Shown one piece after another: positions 34,938-46,405 of a DNA stretch of 64,000 bases. The DNA is from Cantharellus purpuraceus. Taxonomy: Eukaryota > Basidiomycota > Agaricomycetes > Cantharellales > Hydnaceae. The translations under genes and the position numbers were made by a program. The DNA is taken from the NCBI GenBank assembly GCA_025174535.1, contig JALBUN010000020.1, positions 648,812-712,811 on the forward strand, given 5' to 3'. Every line of letters starts with the position of its first letter. Within the stretch, counting starts at the first letter, position 1. The notes under the pieces were generated by a model, which was not told the DNA's origin, did no database searches, and saw only the letters and a program-made list of their open reading frames with translations.

Positions 34938-36779
34938 TCAACTGTGAGTATGGTATTAGGGAAGCATCGGGGGAGTCTCCTTGGATGATGAGGACGACGA
35001 ACTGTCCCGACACCGTGGCGACTTTGACGATCAGGTATGATCGGATGGGACGCTGGATTCTCATCGTTGATGTAGGGTGCTGATAGGAGTTGAGATAGAG
35101 AATGAATATGGTGAGGGGGTAACGGGGAACAGTATAGCTGAGGGTCGTGTTATAAAAGGCCATACGCTGGATGAGAACGTTACCTTATGCCGATGGTAAC
35201 GTGAATTCGCGATAAGCGGGTGGGACAGGGGAATCCATCTAACTAATGGATCGACGCGATCCTTCCGGAAGCATGAGCTTGAGAATCGCGGTGTGCGGCA
35301 CATTTAGAAAGACTGGATGACGGGTAGCCACGCCGCATGAAGGCAGGGGTGACGCTTGGCATGCCGAAAAATAAGCTTGAGAACCAGTTGTGCTTACATT
35401 GAGCTATACCATCACAATTTCGGGGAGGCTGGGTGTGATTTCTGACCATAAAATTCTCGCGGACGTATCTACAACACCCGTTGAAGCCAGAGTGACGGGT
35501 GGAGCGATAAAGTCAAGCCATCCAGTGCACCGCCTTGGTGATCTCAGGGGACATTGATGCGTCATGAGGTGCGGAAGTTGTGAGGGGTGACTCTCGGGGA
35601 TAGCGTCGAGCTAAATAACGCCCGTCCGATCATCATAGAGCCGTGCCAAGCACAGGAACAAGCCACTTGGAACTTCAGCGCAAACCAGAAGCTCCTGTGG
35701 GAACTTTTTTTGTACTACTTCGTTCTTCGAAGTCAATATGCAGAATCAAAGACTGCTGGCTCACAAAATTATACGCGATGTTCCACCCTTTGGCTCGGAA
35801 CCCGTGTATTGATTGACGTCACACCCGTCATGGACTCCCGGCGCTAGGCAGTCAACTGGCTGCGCCACTGCTTGCGGCTCGGCGGTATGTCTTCCGGTCC
35901 CTGCCCGCGGAAATAGAAAACATTATTTCCTGAATTTTGAAAAAAAGGTTTTGTCAGGAAACACCGTAATCACTGGGCCTGATTGATTTCTTTGTACCCA
36001 TGTGATCTCAGAGTGGACATCTTTTGAGCTCTTGGAGACTATTTGAGGGATCTTTCAAGATGCGATCTGACATTGAGAAGGGTTTCAACTTATATGCTGA
36101 TTTATGTAACATTGTACGTATCTTGGCGACGGCTCAACCATAAACCCAGCGAATGCCACATCTCCACGTTGTGTTTACGTACATGGCCGTGTTTTATAGC
36201 TCGATGGGCGGCACATTTCTTTTGCAGTAAAAATACCAAGCGCTACAGCCGAGGGTGCACCAGCATGCTGTGGGTGAAATTTCAGTGGCTTGTCGAGCGC
36301 ACCTTTAACGGGAGACGCAGTATTTCACCACGGGCACCAACGTGCTACGGAAGGTGGGATAAAGAATTTCCACCCACGAATCTGGATTCATTGGAGAGTA
36401 GATATCCCCGTACACTACGGCTTACCTGGGATCGGATCGAGAGCGGACATTGTTGAACTGCCATGTTACCCGCCCGATTCTCCGAGACGCCCCAGCATGT
36501 GGTGAGGAAGGTGAGAGGGGGTGTCATGAATGAATGCATACACCTCTTCTTTCAAGTAAAATAGCTTACAAAAATCTAGTCAAGACCCTTCGCAACTGTG
36601 AAATTGTTCCGGAAGGGTAAACAATAAATATTACCCATGACATACATCGAAGACTTGAATGTCAGTGGGAAAACAAAAATCCAGTGCCATACCGAGCAGA
36701 TAATGGGGTGAATCAGTAAGTACAACTTCAGAAGTTAAATGTCTCATGTGGTGATGATGGGTCGAGTCAGGTGGGTGTT
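34938..36779. other. Stretch without a confident gene
   Basis: An open frame at 35587-35847 and overlapping + strand frames at 36043-36505 (ending VHYGLPGIGSRADIVEL then PCYPPDSPRR) could be exons of small orphan or decayed genes. An in-frame stop and no conserved motif prevent a call. Confidence 0.35.
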
Positions 36780-37100
36780 TCTAACTCCGATGGAAACTCC
36801 GACATCAGCAAAACACAACAAAAATTTCCGAGTTTTCATTGGTTTCCACTAGTTTCTCAGTTCCCGGAAACTAGGAAACAGGGCCAGAGTCGGTTCTAAG
36901 TCCCGGATTATTTATAAGTTTGTGCCTTTTTTACTATTTTCATAGTGGCTGTCAGTACTATACTACGGTTTCGTGAGTTTCCGTGCTTTTGGTAGGTTTC
37001 GTAGGTTTCCATAAATATGCTCCCAGGCAGCTTTTGGGAAAAGGGACATGGGTTTCCTAGCGTCCTGGTTTCCTGGTTTCCACTGGTTTTCTCGGTGTCC
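36780..37100. repeat. GTTTCC/GGAAAC-rich degenerate repeat
   Basis: At least nine GTTTCC or GGAAAC hexamers in about 320 bp, including GGTTTCCTGGTTTCCACTGG near 37065. No fixed period, so a decayed minisatellite or element end is likely. Confidence 0.4.
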
Positions 37101-37716
37101 TGGGGTGAGAAACCGATGGCAATGAAAATCCTTGTTTACTGATGGAGAGGCTCTGAAACATTTCATGATGAATTTTTTTTGGCGCGGCAGCACCATAGGT
37201 GCTCGACCACGCTGCTTATAACCCTAAGCCGCTAACCCTTTTCCAAGCATAGCTACACAGGATGAGTCTCGACCATGCGGTGCCTTGTATGTCCTCATGT
37301 CGTCTAGTATATGCTACTCAAATTGATCCTGGGGAATACATACATACTCGCATGTTCTTCCAGTAAATTGGAAGTAAATTGTCACCTGTCCCAATGCTCA
37401 ATTGGCTCACAGTAGTGCATTACAAAAAAAAAATGAGTGAGAGTTCCACCTCTATCGTTGGTGATGGGACTGGGGTCAGTAACCAACGGACGAATGTATA
37501 GCGAAAGGTAACGCGCGCGGTGAAGAATTATATGTATGCAGCCCTGCGATGTGCATGCATCAATTCTTGCAACTTCACAATACTACAACAGAATCCCATC
37601 TCCGACCCATGGCACCACGGGAAGCTATAATGTTGCCTGCTGAGTGCGCCTTCCTGATGTGTCCAGTGCATGACTACCCCATCCTGACGCCACTTCCATG
37701 TCGACCTGTTAACAAC

Positions 37717-38029
37717 TTAGGCAGGCGGAGGCTGGAGTTCAGCAGAAAGAGCGTGTATTAAATACTAATGTGTTGGCAGAATACTACGGATTGCTTACCT
37801 GGAGTTCAGCAGAAAGAGCGTGAACTCCAGTAAGCGCTAGAAAATTGTTTATGGCCTGCCGAGTCGTGGACCCATAGGAGTCCATGTTGAGGGCGAGTCG
37901 CATGATCTTCGTCACCTGTGTCCTGATCACGTGATATAAACAGAGCTCAGCGTAAGTTCCTCTCCAGGCCACTGATGTGAGGATATCTGGATAGGAAGTT
38001 CGTGCCAGAAAGAGATGCGTGGAACTCAT
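37717..38029 (-). CDS. Orphan family D, copy 1 (81 aa or longer)
   Basis: Exon 38029-37799 and a tiny second exon 37731-37717, across a 67-bp intron (GTAAGC...CCAG), give 81 codons. The block MRLALNMDSYGSTTRQAI then NNFLALTGVHALS recurs on the + strand at 43.38-43.46 kb as MKRLAPNVDAYGSTTRQ and FLAPAGVHT. The nucleotide sequence outside the coding frame also matches, so the two are duplicates. The start codon is uncertain and upstream exons are likely. No known domain recognised. The last 24 nt of exon 1 are repeated exactly at the end of the intron. Confidence 0.45.
37732..37822. repeat. Two identical 24-bp direct repeats at both ends of an intron
   Basis: Copies at 37732-37755 and 37799-37822, 67 bp apart start to start, which equals the intron length. 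On the - strand each copy ends in CTCCAG: one at the exon end, the other at the intron's acceptor. Confidence 0.8.
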
Positions 38030-39851
38030 CTGATAAGTCTCGCGACAGGCGTAGTAGGTTTCAATTACAAAGACACGTCGTTATTCTCTGGTATTACCAA
38101 GTGCTCTTGATTATCCACGCTTCTAAGCAGATGAATATGTCACTGCATTGCGTTGGAAATCTACCCCAGCGTGCCCTGAGGTGCTCCATGGACTGACACA
38201 TGATTTAATTCGCCGATCGGCTCGAATTTTCCATGCTGCACAGCGCGTGACGTAACTTCCCACAGCTGCAAGCCCGGGGATACAGAAGTATGCGCCAATG
38301 TACGTCCGTTTGAGTCGCAGCTGAGAGTGCACTGGAAGCCAAGAGAGATCCTAAGGATAATGCAGTCACCGCCAGAAGGAGTTTGTCTCCGTCATAACTA
38401 TCCGGTCACAAAAGGGTATGTGTAATCACTATCATGGTGAAAACTCGAACTCACACAATACACCTCCCAGGATTGAGTGCCATCGTTGTAAAACGTCATT
38501 CCATGACATTGGGTTCAGCCATTATCTGCGGGGGAGTTGGACAGTCAATTCGTTATTGGGTCTCAACGGAGAACAGATTGATAAGTGGCCGAACGTCACT
38601 ATGGCTCATTTGGAAACTTGTATGTTCCGTTTGTGCAGATGCCAGAGAGTATAGTTTTAGGCAGAGGCTTTCCTCGGAGCCTGCAGAGATGAGATATCCG
38701 TTCTATGCCATAGAACCCCTGAAAGTGGGTGGGCTTCTCAAACTCCATGAGCAGCCACCACTATGATATGAAATATGTCCACGAACGTTCTTATGGCTTA
38801 CGTCTCAACATCCTCCTCATACCATCCCTGAGATGCGGAGTCTGGTTGATGTGGCTCCAAAAATATTGACTTGGGCATGCAATTACATAGTCAGTTTGCA
38901 TAGAAATTTGCGTAGAAAGCAGCACAATGGGTCCGGAATAATGATGACACGGACAAAACCGGATTGGACAACACCAAAATAGAAAATATTTCATTCGGAG
39001 CCGAACACGGAAACATGGTAGCGAATGGGGCAGCAGCCGTTCTATTCGTGATTCGTGTGCAGTCCCGCCGGTATCGACCACGGCAGCATAAGGAATTGTT
39101 TCCATGAGTTCATGCGTTGATTATATTAGCATCGAACCATTGCGCTGACCTAGTAGTCATCTATGTATACATGCAGCTTGGCTTGCGGTAGTCAATAGGT
39201 AAAGAGGGCACCACAAAGTGACTGGGGGTAGGGAGACATTCAAATATGTGGTATATTCACCTCCAATAAACTAGTGGAGCGGTACAGAGCTTGATAAAAC
39301 CTAGCTATGTAACCGGAATTTAGTTCGTCAAGAGACTTGCAGATCCTGTGAGAAGATGCTCACCTTACGTTATACCTCTAGATATTGTATGTTGAATTGA
39401 GTTTAACATTTAAAGCACAAGTTTTCGGTGTAAACTCAGGGTTTGCATTAGAGTGATACGTAAGCACCCCATTGAATCGGAGTTTTATTCCGTGGGGATG
39501 ACGTTAGAGGACGAGTGTCATTGCTTTGGCGTTCCTGCTCACTGACTGCCATCCAGTTCTTTCTACAATACCATGTCAGACAACAGGGAACCAATGTGGT
39601 ACTGTCATGAGGTGAGCCCGGTATCTTCTCTGGATTCTCTTCGATGACCCACGTCTCCTTAACCAGTGCCACGCAGAAATGCGACCGCTGATGGTGCGTG
39701 CAGTTTTCTTGTCTCGTCTTTGAGATAATGTTAAGATTCATATAGACCCCCGATCCACACTGTGCTTCGTGTCGTGGGACATTTGTCGAGATGGTGGGAA
39801 CGTGATGAATCTGTTATCGGCCGTAATGGGCTCACTCAAATTTTGGCATAG
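38030..39851. other. Gene-poor stretch
   Basis: Open frames of about 100 codons (38434-38766 +, 38791-39105 -, 39448-39741 -) lack motifs or splice support. Nothing else recognised. Confidence 0.4.
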
Positions 39852-41253
39852 ATGGACAATTCAGGAGATGACCCCCGCGCGCAAGCTATTCCCTTTGGCC
39901 TTTCGTTAACTGATGACTCCGTGGATTCGCAACGGGATGTTGATGAAGGGGGACGACCTGTTGGAGGGATGGCAAATATTCTTCAGAGATTGTCGGCAAT
40001 GTTTGAACCTCCCGGTAATCGATCAAACAGTGGCAGCGGCGGTGCAAGTGATGGAACAATGCGTATCATGATTAATGGTCCCGGAGGTGTAAGAACCCTG
40101 CAGCTCGGTGGACCCAACACACTTGGTCGGGGTGATACACATCCGCGTCAGGGTGGTGTCCCACGTTTTTCTGAGTGCGTACTGTTGCATAGATTTCATG
40201 GTTCGCAGTCATGTTCACCCTCTTCATAGTTATCTTGCTTCCACAACCGGAGAACCTCCGCCTAGTGACGGAAGCCAGACAAGGCGCAATACAGCGCCGC
40301 TCCTTGCTTCGTACATTTTGTCGAGTATGGTAAATGGCGGGTATTCCAGGAATCCTTATGGGTCAGCGGGAGCTTTTGATCCTTGGGAGATGATGGGAAG
40401 CGGCCGCCTTGGGGACTATGTAGTAAACGAGCATGGTACGTAAGTGCATCACCATCTGGCCATCAGGTCTAGTATCATCTATCCTATTATGATCGTCTTG
40501 GATTCTCTGTAAATTCACTTTTCATTTTTTTCCTTCCCTGCTTCTGCATGCGTGCACTTCTAGCCATCACTCCAGCCATTTATATTTCTCGACTCGTTTG
40601 CGAGTTGAGACCAAACTTACATTCATACTACTTTCTTCAGCGCTAGAGAACATTTTAACCGAACTCATGGCGAATGGCCCAGGGCATCCGACTGACCCAC
40701 CTGCGCCAGAAAATGTGATCGACGATTTGCCGAGGGTGGTGCTAGAAGACGATCGTGAGCAATTATATCTCCATGTCCCACTGTCGTCTGATCTATTGGC
40801 GTGCGCTGAGATCCTCTGCTGAATGATTCGTGCTCAATCTGTCATGAACCCTTTAATGCGAAATTGGCAGCCTCTCCTGATGCGGGCGCTGATGCTGAGC
40901 CGTCATCGTCATCTTCAGCTTCAGATACAAAGGAGTTGTCACAGCCATTGCTTGGTGTGACACTCCCGTGTAATCATGCGTTTCACGAGGATTGTATCTT
41001 GCCATGGTTGCGGATGAAAAGTACCTGTCCTGTGTGCAGGTACGTCCCTCGTGTCTCTCGATGCATGATATTCTTGCTTACTCCACAGCCTGCGGTGATT
41101 AGAAATTCTGTACTTCCCGATGCGCAGAACTCTAATGCACAAGATTCGTCGTCATCGGGTAATCCCTCACAGCGGGAACGACGAGAGCACCCCCGCAATT
41201 CGCGTGGTAATGACGAACCATACATTCCAGGTGCATGGGATACTTTAGACTGA
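39852..41253 (+). CDS. RING-H2 E3 ubiquitin ligase (340 aa)
   Basis: Five exons (39852-40174, 40230-40435, 40641-40754, 40811-41039, 41103-41253) join in phase to 340 codons. Residues 222-290 form a C3H2C3 RING: C222/C225 (SCSICHEPF), C268/H270 and H273/C276 ([15 protein letters not shown]), C287/C290 (CPVC), with a Ser/Ala-rich insertion between the first two pairs. Before it is a Gly/Asn-rich disordered N-terminus and a helical [17 protein letters not shown] segment ending in [10 protein letters not shown], the usual run-in to the RING of RNF126/San1-type ligases. The C-terminal 50 residues are polar and Arg-rich. It would pass ubiquitin from an E2 to substrates in cytosol or nucleus; the substrate cannot be told. 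Choosing the acceptor at 41102 over 41088 keeps the tail in frame. Confidence 0.9.
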
Positions 41254-41940
41254 TATACGCAGACGCACATTTGAGAAGTACGGATATGCAGAGGTGGCTG
41301 ATAAGCATCTGGCGTGTGCGCTTTGTATATCCGATGATTCGCTGTTCTTCCCCTGATGTGTTGATTGTTGCAGTTATGCTAGCGTTAGATTGAAGAGTTG
41401 TACGACTTGGTCGAATAAATTATCGGATCGACATGTGCAAACGTATCTCGATATATCAGTATGTAACCGAGCCGAGCGGCCAAAATATAAAGGACACATT
41501 ATTGAACAGCGGAACATAACCTCTAGTATACAGAGTACAGGAATGAGACCAGTAAATGTGGATCCAAACGAGTGTGATCAACGAGGTTAACTCAAATCGG
41601 CATTCGTAACCGGGTGGAACATGAATACAAAAATAGTAGGATTGAAATGGAATGTCATGAAAGGAGCAAAGAGTGGCAGGGTTTCACGGTGGTGTGTGAT
41701 TGGTGGGGTTTTAATTGGAAAGTCAGCAACCTAGTGGCGTTGACGGACTGATAGCGCTTCAGAGACAAAAGACACGATGATCCGGAGCAGTTCTTACCCG
41801 ACGTAGGCGAGCTAATGCGAGTACGTCGTTCCAGGTGTGTAAGAAGCGGTCTTGCGCGATGATGGTTCTTTCCTGACGGTCAGAGGAGCAGGCGTGGACA
41901 TTGCACGACGAAGACGGCACGCGGCTGGGGCAATAATTTA
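41254..41940. other. Intergenic between convergent genes
   Basis: 3' flanks of the RING gene and of the - strand gene at 41941. Nothing else seen. Confidence 0.5.
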
Positions 41941-42774
41941 TCAGTGGAAGATCCTATTATCAGATAAGGTTGACATACAATATCGACGATTATAGGCCAC
42001 ACTTGCAGCGGAGATGGACAAGGGAGACAATTCCTCTACAGCTTTGACAGCAAATTGTGCCGCAGAGAATTTGAAGGAGGTAGGGGGATGGGAAATATTG
42101 CGAGTCGGGTGCTCCCGGGGCATTATCCTTGAGTCCTGCGTTTCTTCTTCATCGGCGTCTTCATAAAGTGAGTCCATTATTCTAGATGGAGATTCGCCAA
42201 TTTCGGGCCATTCACCGTAAGGAGTGGATTGGTACTGCTGTAGCAGGGTGACAACATGGTCGTCTTTCTGAGTGAATACATCCGAATCTGCCGGAAGGCA
42301 TGTATGGAAGGATGCCTCAGAGAATCGCGAGCTGCATTCTGAGAGGGACTCTTCACCTCGTGGAGACAGAAGACTCAGCGTGATGGTCTTTGCATCGTCA
42401 TTATCTAGATCATCTGTCTCAGAAATGTCCGCGTCTGTGACTGGCGGGTCGAATGGATGTGAATGGCTCTGGGGAAATGGTTGATGTTGTCCGTAGCGCA
42501 AGGTGGCAGGGGAGGGAGATCTTGGTCTATGGGACACGACGACAGGTCCGCAGCCGAAAGGATCCTCAGGGAGCTCGCCACCTAAATATGTGTCATCGAG
42601 ACTACTAGCAGGCGTAGCGGGTTGGGGTGTGGGCCAAACCTGAAGTGATGCACGAGATATGCGACGTAAAAGTCGGCGGGGATGGTTTACTGAACCAACA
42701 GGCTTAAGGAGACGTCCCATAAATTCGTCCAATCCATGTTTTCTTGAGGAACAACTTTCGTCCGGCCAAGGCAT
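41941..42774 (-). CDS. Orphan Ser/Pro-rich protein (277 aa)
   Basis: A single open frame from ATG at 42774 to TGA/TAA at 41941. The product is low in hydrophobic runs. It has a basic N-terminal stretch (NHPRRLLRRISRASLQVWP), an acidic SETDDLDNDDAKT segment, a Ser-rich CSSRFSEASFHTC, and a C-terminal half with PYGEWPEIGESPSRIMDSL and SAAQFAVKAVEELSPLSIS. No known domain is recognised and no membrane segment or signal peptide is seen. The length, intron-free frame and biased composition support a real, probably disordered regulatory-type protein. Function not assignable. Confidence 0.6.
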   Translation of the reverse strand: MPWPDESCSSRKHGLDEFMGRLLKPVGSVNHPRRLLRRISRASLQVWPTPQPATPASSLDDTYLGGELPEDPFGCGPVVVSHRPRSPSPATLRYGQHQPFPQSHSHPFDPPVTDADISETDDLDNDDAKTITLSLLSPRGEESLSECSSRFSEASFHTCLPADSDVFTQKDDHVVTLLQQYQSTPYGEWPEIGESPSRIMDSLYEDADEEETQDSRIMPREHPTRNISHPPTSFKFSAAQFAVKAVEELSPLSISAASVAYNRRYCMSTLSDNRIFH

Positions 42775-43347
42775 GGTACGACTAGCGATGTACGACGCAC
42801 AGGAGAGGACGCACAGGGGTCCCTCGACTGCACTACACGACCCCTACCAAATAAATATAATCGACGCGTAATGAGTGGCATTCGACCACACGCCACATGT
42901 TAAGGCTTTGAGTGGACAAGAACAGGCGCCTTTTCGTGGCTGGGCACAGCCTTATAATGTCAACAGCATTAGAAGCCATAGCTTAGCTAAAGCTTTCCTG
43001 ACATATATGACAATGTGGCTTTCGGATAGCCTAGAGTCCGCCCTTGTTGTTGTGGGTCAGTCATGATGTAATGAGCCTAAACTGGAAATTTCACACTACA
43101 ATTCCTTGTTGTAATTCTTTGTTGACGCCGCAATTTCATGGTCCTTTGTCGGGGCGGGTGCATAACCTGAAACAGGGCAAGTCTCAGCAAGGCGCCACTT
43201 CACATGAGCCACAGTCAACGCTGCCAGCAGACACACCGTGAAATCAGACGGTTGTCTCACGACGTGCGTGCGCTACCGATCATGAAAACTGAGCATTTTC
43301 TGCAAGAAGCTGCATTAACCTGATTTGAGTTGTTCTTTACTGAAAAC
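42775..43347. other. Intergenic, nothing recognised
   Basis: Lies between divergent features: the - strand gene and family D copy 2 on the + strand. No motif seen. Confidence 0.5.
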
Positions 43348-43642
43348 ATGGTTGACTCGGTAGGTGACGGAGACTTTACTATGAAGCGACTCGCCCCCAA
43401 CGTGGACGCATATGGGTCCACGACTCGGCAGGGTATGCAAAGGTTTTCTAGCGCCTGCCGGAGTTCACACTATCCGTGAACCCCATATGCTCCCTCATAT
43501 CAGTGGGGACACGTTGGTCAAGGCTATAAATTTCCTCTGCCTCTACTCCCAACTGACGGGTTTTGTCAGTGCCATGTGCCATTTGAACAGTTACTTGTAT
43601 AAAGTAGCCAGATTCCTCATCAGTGAAACCTCTCACGGATGA
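43348..43642 (+). pseudogene. Orphan family D, copy 2, frameshifted
   Basis: ATG at 43348 gives MVDSVGDGDFTMKRLAPNVD then AYGSTTRQGMQRF. The matching continuation FLAPAGVHTIREPHM is one base out of frame, and that frame then runs to 43642. Relative to copy 1 there is one extra T in the run before TTTCTAGCGCC. Whether the longer downstream frame is part of the original gene is unknown. Confidence 0.4.
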
Positions 43643-45742
43643 CAAACCCTTGTGGATTCCAGGTCCAGATCACTATCTGAACTGCCAAGCTTGTTAGGCT
43701 ATAGAAGGTCTCTTATGTAAGACTAGCACTGGTTTGAAGTGTGAGTGAAGTCTCAAACTTGCAAACACAATATTTCACACATTCTAACTTCAACACTTGT
43801 GTTCTAGAACAACTTCACAAAACCAATTTACACCAACCACACAGCAGGAGACAATTTTTGTAGGAATATGCAAGCGGCGTGTGTCACTAGACAGTGCAGA
43901 GGTACTATACAGCTAAGCTATTATGTAATTACTCGTGCGTTTGTAACCCAACCACCAGATCCACCTTCGTGTGTCCCTTCCTGCGCGCTTTTCCCACTAA
44001 TTTCAAACCAAAGGGTGGAAATGGAAGAATTTATCATGGCTGTTTTAACACGCAGTGCGAAGTAAGCTGACACTAGTCCGCAAGCGCCATGCGCTAAAGC
44101 CAATCCCCGAGAATGTGGCTGTAATACCTTTTCCACCCGCAGTCCCACTGATTGGCCCCAATCCTCATCGGTCACCGGCCATGCCACTGGTTATTATCGC
44201 CGATATTACCGAGCCGGTCGTCGGCCTTAGCGCCCGCCGCCTTGAGCTTTTCCACTGGCTTCAATGCGCGTCGCTGACTCTGAAGGAGAAGCAGCGTCAT
44301 TCGCAGTTTCCGATTGCATCCTTGAGTTCTTGTAGTGTCCCTTGAGGTCCGGTAGTGGTTTCCACTGGTGCCATTGCCTCTCGTTGAAGGTCACGCGACT
44401 CTCCCAGGACCAACTTTCAAATCCTAACTATTGAAACAAAGCGACGGCTACGCCACCATCTCAGCCACGGTTTACTCTGACAGACAATTTTCCAGATAAC
44501 CTTGCAATGGGCTGGCGCTGTGAAGACAGATATATCATGTGAAGGTGCTATTGCGGTATGTATATCCTAGCGTGAAGAGAAAGCGGTTGAATATAAAGGG
44601 GTTCATCAATCTCAAAGTCAATTCACGCACAGTCCAAAAAGGCCAGATAGGGGAAACACCAGACTGCTAGCCTTGGCCGCGTGCACTTGTGCTTCAGACG
44701 AAGGCATCTCCAGGTCCCTCGAGGCACATCCCCTGTACTTGATGATGTTGCGAGACCCCTTGAACCTAGGGCTAACCCATCTATCAGGTCATTCGACAGC
44801 GCTCTTCGGGCAGGTGGAGTAGCAATATACCTAGAATGCTGTTAAATTCGATTGCGTTCGTCCGAAATAAAACTTACACAGCCGACTCGTTTGAAGAAAA
44901 GAAGACCTCTGAGATCTTCACAGAGTATCGACGTGAATAAATATCCAAGTGTCAAGGGCACTTGGATATTTATTCACGTTAATGCCTATATATAATCCTC
45001 TGTCAAGGGCACATCCCGCTGTCCTATCTGTGTAGGTGTGCGTCGAGAGCGGTGTAGGTTGCTATACAATGCCGTTCTGGTGTAGGGACATGTTGAAGGA
45101 GGCCATGAGGAGTGGCCGCTAATCGATATGGTGGTGGGCTTGTGCAACGCGGTAGCCGGGTTGGTCAGCAGCTGTTGTCGCCGGCTCGTCGGGTACACCC
45201 AGTATCTTCGGCACATGAAATGGCTGAGGGTTGAGGTTGTGCGCACTTGCGCAGCGGGCAGCAAATTAAGAGGCCGACTTCACGCGCCAAAACGGATGTA
45301 AGGAGTAAGCAAAATGGTGCTGTCAATTGACCACATCGCTTATAACAAGTGGGATGTCGTCATAGAAAGTAACGAGTCGACAATATCAGACATGCACAAT
45401 ATCGTCGTGAGCTCTTTGCTATCGTTTTTCTCTTTCCAATGTTTGAACGATTGGCAAAGTGCAACATGGTGACCTAGCTCTATTGTTGGCTATTTGGACG
45501 AGATCGTTCTCAGCTTAAAGATGCATATGTTCCAAGTGAGCTTGGATCGCTGGACAACGGCAAGTCCTTCGGCCGGCAGTCACTCCAGCTACATTCTGCT
45601 TTCTCAATCGATTCCCCGAGTTTTCTTCCCCACTCTCGCCTCCTTCCTCACCCCTCTCCGCACGCCCGCCTTTTCGCGATTCATCTGCCTCCGCTCGTGG
45701 GCAGGGGTCGCTCTGGTCCCTAAGAAATAGGTCACTATGAAG
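43643..45742. other. Gene-poor stretch with a perfect hairpin
   Basis: No supported gene. Frames at 43868-44345 and 44986-45264 lack motifs. It contains the inverted repeat listed at 44931-44979. Confidence 0.4.
44931..44979. repeat. Perfect 21-bp inverted repeat with 7-nt loop
   Basis: Arms 44931-44951 and 44959-44979 are exact reverse complements around TCAAGGG. The sequence TGTCAAGGGCAC spanning arm and loop occurs again at about 45001-45012. No flanking duplication was identified. Confidence 0.85.
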
Positions 45743-46274
45743 TCAAGCGTTCGCTGGCAAGGTAGTGAAATTACCTGGATAACGTCGCCACTTTTTCACA
45801 TCCTCTTCTTCCATTGGAAGCCAGCGCATCAAACGGACATTTGTATACAGCTCATATGAACGATTTCTAAACTTGATGTTGCCAGCCATGGCGTGTGGAG
45901 CACGAGAGTCCACAGCATCGTCTACCCAGAGTACGTCGTCTATTTCCTGAGGACCAGGATGTGGTTGTTTGCATTGAGTCTGACCGCGGTCCGAAGAACA
46001 GTGCTCGGCGTCAGGAAGGGCTGATGCGGAAGGGTGTGTGAGAACAAGAATGTGGGTGACGCTGCAATAACGTACACTGCTCTTCATCCACGGAACCCGG
46101 CCAGCCACATGATGTTACGGAGGACACGTCTGTCCAATCCTCGTCGCAATCTGGGGGCGTGGATGCGATCATGGTGGTTTTTGTGGGAGTCCGGGCCCGG
46201 GATGGGGCATGCTTCACTACTTGAGCGTAAGAACGCCTAGATGGCCCCGCAACCGGAGTTGTGTCGATATACAT
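45743..46274 (-). CDS. Orphan family E protein, copy 2 (158 aa)
   Basis: Exons 46274-46076 and 46020-45743 joined over a 55-bp intron (GTACGT...CATCAG, phase 1) give 158 residues. The N-terminal GPSRRSYAQVVK, the central DEDWTDVSSVTSCGWPGS, and after the intron DDVLWVDDAVDSRAPHAMAG, IKFRNRSYELYTN and KWRRYPGN align in order with copy 1 at 20.2-20.75 kb. Between the blocks the sequences differ freely, as expected for old paralogues under selection on the blocks. No membrane segment, signal peptide or known domain. Same strand and intron as the decayed copy at 47.4-47.64 kb, which shares nearby upstream sequence as well. Confidence 0.7.
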
Positions 46275-46398
46275 TGGGTGTATCCGAAAAGAGGTATTAT
46301 CACGACGATAGGTAAAGGTCGCCAGCCGACTGAGCAGCTCGACTCGAAAGTCTTCTTGTCATGAATGAGGTTATCATGAGGCTTAATATACCGATTCG

Positions 46399-46405
46399 TG
46401 AGTCA
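46399..46405. promoter_or_regulatory. TGAGTCA site upstream of family E copy 2
   Basis: Lies 125 bp upstream of the ATG at 46274; the equivalent site of copy 1 lies at 124 bp. A second shared motif, AGAGTCATTC, is at 46445-46454. Confidence 0.5.

Noticed and set aside
36043..36505. Small + strand gene
   Set aside because: Overlapping frames with a stop between the plausible blocks and no motif; listed only as uncertain sequence.
43868..44345. Overlapping frames on both strands
   Set aside because: Neither shows a family signature or splice sites giving a coherent product.
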